DNA of 64,000 nt from Flavobacteria bacterium BAL38. GTDB taxonomy: Bacteria > Bacteroidota > Bacteroidia > Flavobacteriales > Flavobacteriaceae. Position 1 is the stretch's first letter. The number at the start of each line of letters is the position of its first letter. The stretch covers positions 248,001 through 312,000 of the forward strand of contig AAXX01000002.1 of NCBI GenBank assembly GCA_000169355.1, read 5' to 3'. The translations under genes and the position numbers were made by a program. This document shows, piece by piece, positions 1 through 7,809 of this stretch. The notes beneath the pieces were generated by a model. That model had not been told where the DNA came from. It did not search any database and saw only the letters and a list, made by a program, of their open reading frames with translations.

Positions 1-450
1 CCTTTAGAAATGTCGTTTTTAGCTGATCGATACCAACAATTATCCGATGATTTAGCGCAATTTGACTTGTTTAAAGATTTTGTGGTGGCCGATTATCATA
101 TTTTCAAATCCTTGATTTTTGCTAAAGTTACACTTCAGGAAGACGAATTTCGTTTGTATAAAACCATGTTTGACATTATTCACAAAGAAATGCCAAAACC
201 TGATTTGTACGTGTATTTGTATCAAAACACGGAGCGTCTTTTGGAAAACATCAAAAAACGCGGCAGAAGTTACGAGCAAGAAATTCCAGCGGATTATTTA
301 GAAAAAATTAATCATGGATATTTGGATTACATCAAAACACAAACCGATTTGAATGTGTTGATTATTGATGTTTCGGATTTGGATTTTGTAAAAAAACAGG
401 AAGATTATGTGTTTTTGTTGAATGAGATTAATGCCAAGATTAAAAATTAA
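1..450 (+). CDS. Deoxynucleoside kinase, C-terminal part (5' end outside window)
   Basis: The reading frame is open to the window edge (Pro-Leu-Glu precede the first Met), so this is the C-terminal ~149 residues of a longer protein. The motif FLADRYQQL followed by a 'VVADYHIFKSLIFAKVTL' stretch matches the dNK family (deoxyadenosine/deoxyguanosine kinase), cytosolic salvage enzymes of about 200 residues that phosphorylate deoxynucleosides. The LID-like arginines (KKRGRSYEQEI) are present. The P-loop would lie upstream of the window. Substrate preference cannot be read from this fragment. The Met at position 10 is internal, not the start. Confidence 0.85.
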   Translation, partial: PLEMSFLADRYQQLSDDLAQFDLFKDFVVADYHIFKSLIFAKVTLQEDEFRLYKTMFDIIHKEMPKPDLYVYLYQNTERLLENIKKRGRSYEQEIPADYLEKINHGYLDYIKTQTDLNVLIIDVSDLDFVKKQEDYVFLLNEINAKIKN

Positions 451-456
451 TTTTGG

Positions 457-496
457 AACACAGATAACACAGATTAAACGGATTTACACAGATTTT
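457..496. repeat. ACACAGAT-type intergenic repeat, solo copy
   Basis: The stretch contains repeated ACACAGAT units (AACACAGATAACACAGATT, then TTTACACAGATTTT) just after the kinase stop codon. It resembles the two 29-bp inverted repeats that flank the GxxExxY gene near 39.1-39.5 kb, but here no gene is associated. It looks like a member of a dispersed repeat family or a remnant after loss of a cassette (inference). Confidence 0.6.
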
Positions 497-550
497 AAAA
501 ATTTATTTAATTTCTTCAATCAGTGTTCCTAAATTAAAATTTCGAGATTT

Positions 551-688
551 TTATTTTTTATTAAAAACATTATGACTTTCAATGCTAGTGTATTCGATTA
601 GAATATGCGGAATAATAATTGTAACAAATAAATACACAAGAAAGATTAGTATTAATATGTAGAAAATCTTTTTCTTTGTATTAAAATT
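551..688 (-). other. Start-less hydrophobic reading frame directly after the TrmH gene
   Basis: On the minus strand, in the same frame as the methyltransferase gene and beginning right after its TAA stop, 45 codons stay open. The translation contains NTKKKIFYILILIFLVYLFV followed by a polar tail, which looks like a single membrane segment with a positive N-terminus. There is no ATG, GTG or TTG before the hydrophobic stretch, so it is either a decayed small membrane-protein gene, uses a non-canonical start, or is chance. The rest of 451-688 holds the solo repeat and nothing else recognisable. Confidence 0.2.
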
Positions 689-1216
689 TTACTTCATCTT
701 CTGAAACAAATCCCATATCACAATCCCAGCACTCACCGAAATATTCAACGAATGTTTACTTCCTAATTGCGGAATCTCAATTACACCATCACTCAAATTA
801 ATAGCTTCTTGCGAAACCCCTTTTACTTCGTTTCCAAAAATTAAAGCATATTTTGTATTGGTTTCGGGTTGAAAATCGTCCAACATAATGGCATTCTCCG
901 TTTGCTCCACCGAATATACTTTTACATTTTCTTGTTTCAATTGATGCACTACTTCTAAAACGTCTTTTGCATATTCCCAAGTCACAGTCTCAGTAGCGCC
1001 AAGAGCCGTTTTGTGAATTTCTTTGTTGGGCGGAGTAGCCGTAATACCACACAAATAAATCTTTTCAATCAAAAAAGCATCAGAAGTTCTAAAAACGGAA
1101 CCAATATTATGCAAACTTCTAATGTCGTCTAAGATGACAATAATTGGTGTTTTTTGAGCTTCTTTAAACTCGTCGATGTTTTTGCGTTCTAATTCTGCGT
1201 TGGCTAATTTTCTCAT
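689..1216 (-). CDS. TrmH/SpoU-family RNA 2'-O-methyltransferase
   Basis: The 175-residue protein has the SpoU/TrmH signatures: motif 1 LDDIRSLHNIGSVFRTSDA near residues 29-47, motif 2 ALIFGNEVKGVS near 127-138 and motif 3 IPQLGSKHSLNISVSAG near 147-163. These form the knotted SAM-binding fold that methylates the ribose 2'-OH of tRNA or rRNA. The short length, without an N-terminal L30e-like domain, fits the compact TrmH/TrmL type. The exact RNA target is not deducible. It is divergent from mutS, and the ~110-bp spacer carries the mutS promoter. Confidence 0.9.
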   Translation of the reverse strand: MRKLANAELERKNIDEFKEAQKTPIIVILDDIRSLHNIGSVFRTSDAFLIEKIYLCGITATPPNKEIHKTALGATETVTWEYAKDVLEVVHQLKQENVKVYSVEQTENAIMLDDFQPETNTKYALIFGNEVKGVSQEAINLSDGVIEIPQLGSKHSLNISVSAGIVIWDLFQKMK

Positions 1217-1272
1217 GTGGCAAAAGTAAAGATTAATTATAAAACTTTAAAACTTGATTTTTGAAAATGATA

Positions 1273-1302
1273 TTGCCATTGTCTTTGATTTTCTTACCTT
1301 CG
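1273..1302 (+). promoter_or_regulatory. Bacteroidota-type promoter for mutS
   Basis: TTG at 1273-1275 and TACCTTCG at 1295-1302 are spaced by 19 bp, close to the consensus TTG-N17-23-TAnnTTTG. Transcription would start near 1308, downstream of the TTG codon at 1261. This excludes that codon as a start and points to the GTG at 1327. Confidence 0.55.
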
Positions 1303-1326
1303 CAATCATACTTAAAATTTGAAATT

Positions 1327-3948
1327 GTGGCGAAGAAATCTGCAGCAACACCCGATAAAGCACCAAAGGAAACGCCTTTAATGAAACAATACAACGAGAT
1401 AAAAAACAAATATCCCGATGCCTGTTTGTTGTTTCGTGTGGGCGATTTTTATGAAACTTTTGGAGAAGATGCAGTGAGAGCAGCAGGAATTTTAGGAATT
1501 ACTTTGACAAAACGTGGTGCTGGTTCTGAGACTGAAACTGCCTTGGCGGGATTTCCGCATCATTCCATAAACACTTATTTACCCAAGTTAGTTAAAGCCG
1601 GACTTCGAGTAGCGATTTGTGATCAATTAGAAGATCCAAAAATGACGAAAACCATTGTAAAGCGTGGAGTTACGGAATTAGTTACGCCAGGGGTTTCAAT
1701 GAATGATGAGGTGTTACAATCGAAGTCAAACAACTTTTTAGCATCGGTTTATTTTGGAAAAAAATCGCTTGGAGTGGCATTTTTAGATGTGTCAACTGGT
1801 GAATTTTTAGTTTCGCAAGGCAATGAAGAATACATCGATAAATTATTGCAAAACTTTCGTCCTAGTGAAATTTTAATTCCGAAACAGTTTAAAAATCAGT
1901 TCAATTCGGTTTATGGTGACGATTTTCACACGTTCTTTTTGGAAGATTGGGTGTACAAAGAAGATTATGCACTAGAAAGTTTGACCAAACATTTTCAAAC
2001 CAATTCGCTAAAAGGTTTTGGAGTAGAAGAATTAACAGAAGGTTTGATTGCTTCGGGTGCAATTTTGTATTATTTATCGGAAACGCAACATAATAAAATC
2101 CAACACATTACCAATATTCAACGTATTGCCGAAGATGCTTACGTGTGGATGGATAAATTCACGATTCGAAATTTAGAATTATATCACAGTTATAATCCAA
2201 ATGCAGTAACACTTTTAGATGTGATTGATAAAACGCTTTCGGCAATGGGAGCAAGGCTTTTGAAACGTTGGTTGGCGCTTCCGTTGAAAGATATTTCAAA
2301 AATCAGAAGTCGTCATGAAGTGATTTCATATTTGAAAACCAATCCCGAAGTTTTACAGCAAATTCAATATCAAATCAAACAAATTTCCGATTTAGAACGT
2401 TTGATTTCAAAAGTGGCTACAGGAAAAATTTCTCCAAGAGAAGTCAATTTCTTGAAAGATTCGTTAGATGCTATAATTCCAATTAAAACATTGGCTTTGT
2501 CGAGTGAAAATGAAGCTTTACGAGTAATTGGTGATAGTTTACACGCTTGCGAATTGTTACGAGAGAAAATAAAAACCACTATTCAAGAAGACGCACCAGT
2601 AAGTGTGAATAAAGGAAACGCAATTGCCGTTGGAGTTCATTCAGAATTAGATGAATTACGAGCGATTTCTTCAACCGGTAAAGGATATTTGGATGAATTA
2701 GAACAACGCGAAAGTATTGCTTCTGGAATTCCTTCATTGAAAGTGTCGTTTAATAACGTTTTTGGTTATTATATTGAAGTTAGAAATACGCACAAAGATA
2801 AAGTTCCAGCGGAATGGATTCGTAAGCAAACCTTAGTGAATGCCGAGCGTTACATTACAGAAGAACTAAAAGAATACGAATCTAAAATTTTAGGAGCGGA
2901 GGAAAAAATCCATCAATTAGAAACACAGTTGTTTGAGCAATTGGTGAATTGGATTGCTACGTATATCAAACATGTTCAGTTGAACGCCAATTTAATTGCG
3001 CAATTGGATTGTTTGACGTCATTTACGCAATTAGCGATTGATAACAAATACGTTTGTCCTGATTTAGATGAAAGTTTTGATTTAGAAATTAATGAAGGAC
3101 GCCATCCCGTAATTGAAAAGCAGTTGCCAGTTGGCGTACCATATATTTCTAATGATGTGTGTTTGGATAGAGAAACCCAACAAATAATCATGATTACCGG
3201 TCCAAATATGTCGGGAAAATCGGCAATTTTGCGTCAAACCGCTTTGATTGTGTTGATGGCGCAAATGGGAAGTTTTGTGCCAGCAGAAAGCGTGAGAATG
3301 GGAATTGTAGATAAAATTTTCACTAGAGTAGGAGCAAGTGATAATATTTCGATGGGTGAATCTACTTTTATGGTGGAAATGAACGAAACGGCTTCGATTT
3401 TGAATAATATTTCAGAAAGAAGTTTGGTTTTGTTAGATGAAATTGGAAGAGGAACGTCAACCTATGACGGAATTTCGATAGCGTGGGCGATTTCAGAATA
3501 TTTGCACGAACATCCAAACAAACCGAAAACACTTTTTGCTACGCATTATCATGAATTAAACGAAATGGAAGTTACGTTTGACAGAATTCAGAATTTTAAT
3601 GTTTCGGTAAAGGAATTAAAAGATACGGTTTTATTTATTCGTAAATTGGTTAAAGGTGGAAGTGCGCATAGTTTTGGTATTCACGTAGCAAAAATGGCAG
3701 GAATGCCTCAAATTGTGATTCAAAAAGCACAAAAATTATTGAAGCAATTAGAAAAAAGACATTCCAGCGAAGAATTATCCGGAATTAAATCAGTAAATGA
3801 TGAATTGCAATTGAGTTTCTTTAATTTAGATGATCCGCTTTTAGAAGATATTAAAGAAGAAATCATGAATATCGACATCAATACGTTAACGCCTGTTGAA
3901 GCTTTAATGAAGCTAAACGAAATAAAACGAATGTTGGTTAAAAAATAA
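1327..3948 (+). CDS. mutS: DNA mismatch repair ATPase MutS
   Basis: MutS binds mismatches and insertion/deletion loops and starts mismatch repair. The mismatch-wedge motif [14 protein letters not shown] (Phe-x-Glu) lies near the N-terminus, followed by connector, lever and clamp regions. The ATPase has Walker [14 protein letters not shown], Walker [14 protein letters not shown] and the FATHYHEL switch, then a helix-turn-helix and tail. The product is about 873 residues, normal for the family. The frame extends upstream to a TTG at 1261, but a promoter overlaps that region, so GTG at 1327 ([11 protein letters not shown]) is preferred; related proteins start with a similar lysine/alanine-rich leader. 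There is no mutL nearby, and the gene appears monocistronic. Confidence 0.95.
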   Translation: MAKKSAATPDKAPKETPLMKQYNEIKNKYPDACLLFRVGDFYETFGEDAVRAAGILGITLTKRGAGSETETALAGFPHHSINTYLPKLVKAGLRVAICDQLEDPKMTKTIVKRGVTELVTPGVSMNDEVLQSKSNNFLASVYFGKKSLGVAFLDVSTGEFLVSQGNEEYIDKLLQNFRPSEILIPKQFKNQFNSVYGDDFHTFFLEDWVYKEDYALESLTKHFQTNSLKGFGVEELTEGLIASGAILYYLSETQHNKIQHITNIQRIAEDAYVWMDKFTIRNLELYHSYNPNAVTLLDVIDKTLSAMGARLLKRWLALPLKDISKIRSRHEVISYLKTNPEVLQQIQYQIKQISDLERLISKVATGKISPREVNFLKDSLDAIIPIKTLALSSENEALRVIGDSLHACELLREKIKTTIQEDAPVSVNKGNAIAVGVHSELDELRAISSTGKGYLDELEQRESIASGIPSLKVSFNNVFGYYIEVRNTHKDKVPAEWIRKQTLVNAERYITEELKEYESKILGAEEKIHQLETQLFEQLVNWIATYIKHVQLNANLIAQLDCLTSFTQLAIDNKYVCPDLDESFDLEINEGRHPVIEKQLPVGVPYISNDVCLDRETQQIIMITGPNMSGKSAILRQTALIVLMAQMGSFVPAESVRMGIVDKIFTRVGASDNISMGESTFMVEMNETASILNNISERSLVLLDEIGRGTSTYDGISIAWAISEYLHEHPNKPKTLFATHYHELNEMEVTFDRIQNFNVSVKELKDTVLFIRKLVKGGSAHSFGIHVAKMAGMPQIVIQKAQKLLKQLEKRHSSEELSGIKSVNDELQLSFFNLDDPLLEDIKEEIMNIDINTLTPVEALMKLNEIKRMLVKK

Positions 3949-4013
3949 TTTCAAAATAAAATATTCGTTATCAAAAGGTTATGAAAAAGTTTTAATTTTT
4001 ATTTAAAAAGTTC

Positions 4014-4043
4014 TTGCGAGAATAAAAATATGTGCTATATTTG
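4014..4043 (+). promoter_or_regulatory. Promoter of the tRNA-Gly/tRNA-Leu unit
   Basis: TTG at 4014-4016 and a perfect TATATTTG at 4036-4043, spaced 19 bp, lie 55 bp upstream of the first tRNA. The arrangement matches the Bacteroidota primary sigma-factor consensus. Confidence 0.75.
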
Positions 4044-4098
4044 CACTCGCAATACGGAACAAGTATAGCAACGTTCTTTAAAGATTATAATACGAAAC

Positions 4099-4171
4099 GC
4101 GAAAATAGCTCAGTTGGTAGAGCGCGACCTTGCCAAGGTCGAGGTCGCGGGTTCGAACCCCGTTTTTCGCT
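4099..4171 (+). tRNA. tRNA-Gly (anticodon GCC)
   Basis: The 73-nt cloverleaf has acceptor arms GCGAAAA and TTTTCGC, D-arm AGCTCAGTTGGTAGAGC, anticodon stem CGACC/GGTCG with loop TTGCCAA giving GCC, and T-arm GCGGGTTCGAACCCCGT. The discriminator is T at 4171, and CCA is not encoded. It decodes GGC/GGU and is transcribed with the following tRNA-Leu, 16 bp downstream. Confidence 0.95.
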
Positions 4172-4187
4172 CTATACCAAAATATTT

Positions 4188-4273
4188 GCTTGAGTGGTGG
4201 AATTGGTAGACACGCTGGACTTAAAATCCAGTGGGTAGTAATGCCCGTGCGGGTTCAAGTCCCGCCTTGAGTA
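4188..4273 (+). tRNA. tRNA-Leu (anticodon TAA)
   Basis: This is an 86-nt class II tRNA with a long variable arm (GGGTAGTAATGCCC). The anticodon stem is CTGGA/TCCAG with loop CTTAAAA, giving TAA for UUA codons. The T-arm is GCGGGTTCAAGTCCCGC. The acceptor stem contains several G-U pairs, including the first pair, as is common in leucine tRNAs. It is followed directly by a strong terminator. Confidence 0.95.
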
Positions 4274-4277
4274 CAAA

Positions 4278-4307
4278 AGCTCCGAACATTGTTCGGAGCT
4301 TTTTTTG
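4278..4307 (+). terminator. Rho-independent terminator after tRNA-Leu
   Basis: A perfect 10-bp stem AGCTCCGAAC/GTTCGGAGCT with loop ATT is followed by six to seven T residues. Confidence 0.9.
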
Positions 4308-4384
4308 TTTTTAAGAGTTATTAATTTACGATTTAATCTTTTATAATTCGGAGTTGACTTGATTCCGAAGTATTGAAACAAAAA

Positions 4385-4427
4385 GTTTCGAACTATTCTA
4401 GATAGTTCTGCCTGGAGCTTTTTTTGT
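4385..4427 (+). other. Degenerate second hairpin and T-tract resembling the tRNA terminator
   Basis: A GAACTAT/ATAGTTC hairpin is followed by CTGGAGCTTTTTTTGTTTA, which repeats the 3' end of the tRNA-Leu terminator (CGGAGCTTTTTTTGTTT) about 115 bp earlier. It looks like a decayed duplication of the terminator region. The remaining 4308-4384 holds no recognisable gene. Confidence 0.4.
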
Positions 4428-4497
4428 TTATTAAATTCTTGTTTTAGAATTTTCTGTTATCTTTAAAGAATTCTTTATAAAATTATCAATCTAAACT

Positions 4498-4848
4498 ATG
4501 GGTACATTTGTAATCGCACAAAGATTAAGCGGAGCTTATAAATATGAGTTTGTTTCTAGAAAAGGGAAAACTATTTTTACAAGTAACGATTTTGAGTTGC
4601 GCTTTGAATGTGAGGAGGAAATAGAAAAACTTAAAGCGTCATTAGAGCGATGTGTTTTTATGCGTTTTAAATCTTCTAGTGGAAAATTTTTCTTCCGATT
4701 GTTATTGAATGGTCATGAAGTGGCTGTTAGCAGAAGGTATACTACGCAATTATTGCTTCAAAAAGGAATTGATGAGATAATTAAATATGCTGATAAGGCA
4801 GAATTTTTAGATTTTTCTTCTGCAGAGGATATTTTTGGAGTTGACTAA
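4498..4848 (+). CDS. YegP-like protein (DUF1508 pair)
   Basis: The 116-residue protein carries two similar halves, YEFVSRKGKTIFTSNDF near residues 16-32 and FFRLLLNGHEVAVSRRY near 64-80. This is the arrangement of YegP/DUF1508 proteins, small alpha-beta proteins of unknown biochemical role. No signal peptide is seen, so it is probably cytosolic. A TTG (4439-4441) and TATCTTTA (4458-4465) pair upstream is a plausible promoter. It is a single-gene unit closed by a hairpin shared with the convergent lipoprotein gene. Confidence 0.8.
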   Translation: MGTFVIAQRLSGAYKYEFVSRKGKTIFTSNDFELRFECEEEIEKLKASLERCVFMRFKSSSGKFFFRLLLNGHEVAVSRRYTTQLLLQKGIDEIIKYADKAEFLDFSSAEDIFGVD

Positions 4849-4854
4849 AATAAT

Positions 4855-4879
4855 AAAAGTCCTGAATTTCAGGACTTTT
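4855..4879. terminator. Bidirectional terminator between convergent genes
   Basis: A 12-bp perfect inverted repeat AAAAGTCCTGAA/TTCAGGACTTTT with a 1-nt centre lies between the YegP-like gene (+) and the small lipoprotein gene (-). The A/T flanks give a U-run on both strands. Confidence 0.8.
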
Positions 4880-4904
4880 AATTGTTAGAATATTAAATAA
4901 TTAA

Positions 4905-5129
4905 TTATTTAATAACTTCTTCAGCTTTTTGAAGGCTTACTTTAGCTGTTTCTTCAACTTTAGCAACAGTAGAATCTACAACAACAGCAGTAGAATCCAT
5001 AACTTCAGTTGCAGTTTCTTCAACTTCAGTAGTAGTTGAGTCAATAGTGTTTTCAACTTCAGTAGCAACTTCTTTACAAGAAACGAACATAGCAAATACA
5101 ATAGCTAAGCTTAATACGATTTTTTTCAT
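4905..5129 (-). CDS. Small threonine/glutamate/valine-rich lipoprotein
   Basis: The 74-residue product has a lipoprotein signal (MKKIVLSLAIVFAMFVSC, lipobox FVSC with Cys18). The mature part is made almost entirely of repeats of Glu, Thr, Val and Asp-Ser-Thr, such as VDSTVAKVEETAK, likely helical or disordered. The function is unknown. Its signal sequence is nearly identical to that of the gene immediately upstream (5241-5438) while the mature part has diverged, so the two are tandem paralogues. Transcription probably ends at the bidirectional hairpin at 4855-4879. Confidence 0.85.
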   Translation of the reverse strand: MKKIVLSLAIVFAMFVSCKEVATEVENTIDSTTTEVEETATEVMDSTAVVVDSTVAKVEETAKVSLQKAEEVIK

Positions 5130-5190
5130 TTTATTTTGTGTAAAAGGTTATTGTTAAAAAATAGAATCTGATTAATCTATTTTTTTTATA

Positions 5191-5227
5191 TTAAAAAAGC
5201 CCCACTTGGTGGAGCTTAATTTTTTTC
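5191..5227 (-). terminator. Terminator between the tandem lipoprotein genes
   Basis: The stem AAGCCCCAC/GTGGAGCTT has one mismatch and is followed by TTTTTT when read on the minus strand. It lies just downstream of the 5241-5438 gene, so the two paralogues are probably transcribed separately. Confidence 0.7.
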
Positions 5228-5240
5228 TGTCAGCAATTAA

Positions 5241-5438
5241 TTAGTGAGCAGGTGCAGCTTCAGCTGGTGCAGCCTCAGCAGGTGCAGCAGTAGTATCAAC
5301 AACAGTAGTATCAACAGTAACTTCTTCAGCTGGAGCTTCAACAACTGTATCAGTTACTGGAGTTTCTTCAGCAGTGTTTTCTTTACATGATACGAACATA
5401 GCAGCAACAATTGCTAAACTTAAAACAACTTTTTTCAT
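5241..5438 (-). CDS. Small proline/alanine-rich lipoprotein, tandem paralogue
   Basis: The 65-residue protein has a lipobox signal (MKKVVLSLAIVAAMFVSC) followed by a low-complexity acidic segment rich in Thr, Val and Asp, and a C-terminal Ala-Pro-Ala-Glu repeat (APAEAAPAEAAPAH). It has no enzymatic motifs. It differs from its neighbour at 4905-5129 at only a few signal-peptide positions, but the mature sequences are not alignable beyond composition. A structural or cell-surface spacer role is conceivable but unproven. Confidence 0.8.
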   Translation of the reverse strand: MKKVVLSLAIVAAMFVSCKENTAEETPVTDTVVEAPAEEVTVDTTVVDTTAAPAEAAPAEAAPAH

Positions 5439-5603
5439 CTTACTAAATTATAAAAGGTTAATTATTAATTCGGAGCAAAGATATAAATTTTTTAACATGT
5501 CAAAATATTTTTAGACATTTTTTTTAATTTTTTTTTCTTTGGATTCCGAAATACTTTATTTCAAATGTTATGCCAAACTTTTTTTTAATGAATATATGTC
5601 TAA

Positions 5604-7757
5604 TTATTTGGCTTTTTGCGACTTAGGATATACAATTGTCATCTCGTCTATTAGGTTTTTTGCACCTGCATATTTATCGATAATAAACAAAATATAGCGT
5701 GTATCAACCATAATATTTCTGCATATTTCAGGGCTATAATAAATGTCGCTCATAGTGCCTTCCCATACTCGGTCAAAATTTAATCCAATAAGGTTTCCTT
5801 TTGCATCTAATGCAGGACTTCCAGAGTTTCCTCCGGTAGTATGATTGGTTGCTATAAAAGCTAAAGGCATTTTTCCGTTTTTGTCTGCGTAGTTTCCGTA
5901 ATCTTTGTTATTGTACAAGTCAATTAATTTTGAAGGAACATCAAATTCGTAGTCTCCAGGCACATATTTTTCAATTACACCATCTAAATAACTTACAGGT
6001 TCGTAAACAACAGCATCGCTTGGTTTATATCCTTTTACTTTTCCATAAGTTACACGTAAAGTACTATTGGCATCAGGAAAAATTCTATCATTAGGGAAGA
6101 ATTCCATAATTCCTTTCATATAAGTTCTTTGTAAGGCTATGTTTTTTAAATTAATTTCATCAAACTTTGGCGCTACATTTTTTTGGTAGCTACTTGCAAT
6201 AGATTTTACTAATTTATAGGCTGAATCTTCATTTAATTTTTCTAAAACCGATTTTGCATCTCCATTCAATAGATCTTTTAATCCATTGTAGTTGGTTAAT
6301 TTTGTTGTACTAAAAACAGCTGTAGTTAATGAATTCGCATTTACATTAACAAGGGTTTCTGGTAAAAATTGGTTTGGTGATTTTGTAGCATATAAACCAA
6401 TCAATTTCTCAAATACTTTCTCATCTACTTGGGCACTGTAGTTTTTGTATAAGTCTTCAAAACCAACAATTAAATTGTTTTTTCTGTCATTAAAGGCTTG
6501 TTCTCCTCTAGTATTATAAATTTGTTCTAATTGAAATAATCGATATCCAAAAGATAAAATTTCTGAATTTCTTAAAACTACTTCAGAAAAATAATCTCTA
6601 GCAATGGCATATTCTTTAATATCTGAATAATTTCTTTCAAAATCAGCTAAAATAGTTCCGTATTCAGCTTGTTTGCCTGCTTTGTTAACTCTTTCTTGAA
6701 ATTTCTTTTCAAATTCTTTCTTGATCGCAACAGCATTTGATTTTTTCAAACCTTTAGTTTCGCCAATCCATTTTTTCCAATAATTTGCAACACCAGCATA
6801 TTTTGAAGCATATTGAATTTTAATCGCATTATCTTTTCGCATGAAACCATCTTGCACTTTTAAAGCGGCATCGCGAATTTCAATTTTAGCCGGATTTAAA
6901 TCATTAACAATTTGTTCTACAGCGAATGATGGTAAATATTCCTGAGTTCTTCCAGGATAACCCATTACCATTGTAAAATCGTTTTCCTGAATTCCTTTTG
7001 CAGAAACTGGGAAAAAGTGTTTTGGAGTGTAAGGAACGTTGTCTTTCGAGTATTCTGCAGGACGATTATTTTTATCCGCGTAAATTCTGAATAATGAAAA
7101 ATCACCTGTATGACGAGGCCAAACCCAGTTATCAGTATCCGATCCAAATTTTCCGATTGAACTTGGCGGTGCTCCAACTAAACGAACATCTTTAAAAGTT
7201 TCGGTAACAAATAATAAGTACTGATTTCCATCATAAAATGCACGAATCATAGCGTCTTGCCATGCTTCTTTTGTAAAACTTTTGCTAACAGCTGCAATAT
7301 TTTGTTGGATTTTCTTTTGTTTGTCGCTTTCAGTCGGAAGATTTAAAACGCCATCAAATATTTTATTCGTTACATCTTCTATTTTGATAATGAAGGTTAC
7401 GGTTAAATCTTTGTTTGGCAATTCATCTTCCATTTTATAAGCCCAAAAACCATTCGTTAAATAATCGTTTTCAACTGTAGAATGACTTTGAATATTGTCG
7501 TAACCACAGTGGTGATTGGTTAATAAAAGTCCTTTTGGCGAAATCATTTCCGCTGTACAACCGCCATCAAAATGGGGTACAGCATCTTTTAAACTAGAAT
7601 GATTAACCGAATAAATATCATCGGCACTAATTTTCATTCCCAAAGCTTTCATTTCTTTTTCGTTGGTTCCTTTTAATAACGAAGGAATCCACATGCCTCC
7701 TTGTTGCGCTTGAACTTGGAAAACAACTAAAACAAGTAGTAATTTTAAAAATTTCAT
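5604..7757 (-). CDS. S46 family dipeptidyl peptidase, DPP11-like
   Basis: The 717-residue exported serine peptidase removes dipeptides from oligopeptide N-termini in the periplasm. The signal peptide ends near residue 18 (FQVQAQ). The catalytic triad is visible: His83 in NHHCGYDNIQ, Asp in WPRHTGDFSLF, and Ser645 in GGNSGSPAL. Arg663 in LNFDRVWEG lies 18 residues after the serine, the same spacing as Ser655/Arg673 of Porphyromonas DPP11, where the arginine selects acidic P1 residues; DPP7 has glycine there. I therefore infer Asp/Glu specificity. Together with other peptidases here it fits an asaccharolytic or protein-degrading lifestyle. Confidence 0.92.
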   Translation of the reverse strand: MKFLKLLLVLVVFQVQAQQGGMWIPSLLKGTNEKEMKALGMKISADDIYSVNHSSLKDAVPHFDGGCTAEMISPKGLLLTNHHCGYDNIQSHSTVENDYLTNGFWAYKMEDELPNKDLTVTFIIKIEDVTNKIFDGVLNLPTESDKQKKIQQNIAAVSKSFTKEAWQDAMIRAFYDGNQYLLFVTETFKDVRLVGAPPSSIGKFGSDTDNWVWPRHTGDFSLFRIYADKNNRPAEYSKDNVPYTPKHFFPVSAKGIQENDFTMVMGYPGRTQEYLPSFAVEQIVNDLNPAKIEIRDAALKVQDGFMRKDNAIKIQYASKYAGVANYWKKWIGETKGLKKSNAVAIKKEFEKKFQERVNKAGKQAEYGTILADFERNYSDIKEYAIARDYFSEVVLRNSEILSFGYRLFQLEQIYNTRGEQAFNDRKNNLIVGFEDLYKNYSAQVDEKVFEKLIGLYATKSPNQFLPETLVNVNANSLTTAVFSTTKLTNYNGLKDLLNGDAKSVLEKLNEDSAYKLVKSIASSYQKNVAPKFDEINLKNIALQRTYMKGIMEFFPNDRIFPDANSTLRVTYGKVKGYKPSDAVVYEPVSYLDGVIEKYVPGDYEFDVPSKLIDLYNNKDYGNYADKNGKMPLAFIATNHTTGGNSGSPALDAKGNLIGLNFDRVWEGTMSDIYYSPEICRNIMVDTRYILFIIDKYAGAKNLIDEMTIVYPKSQKAK

Positions 7758-7809
7758 ATCAATTTAATTTTTGTGGGTGCAAGTTACAATTTTAGTTTTG
7801 TAACAAAAA

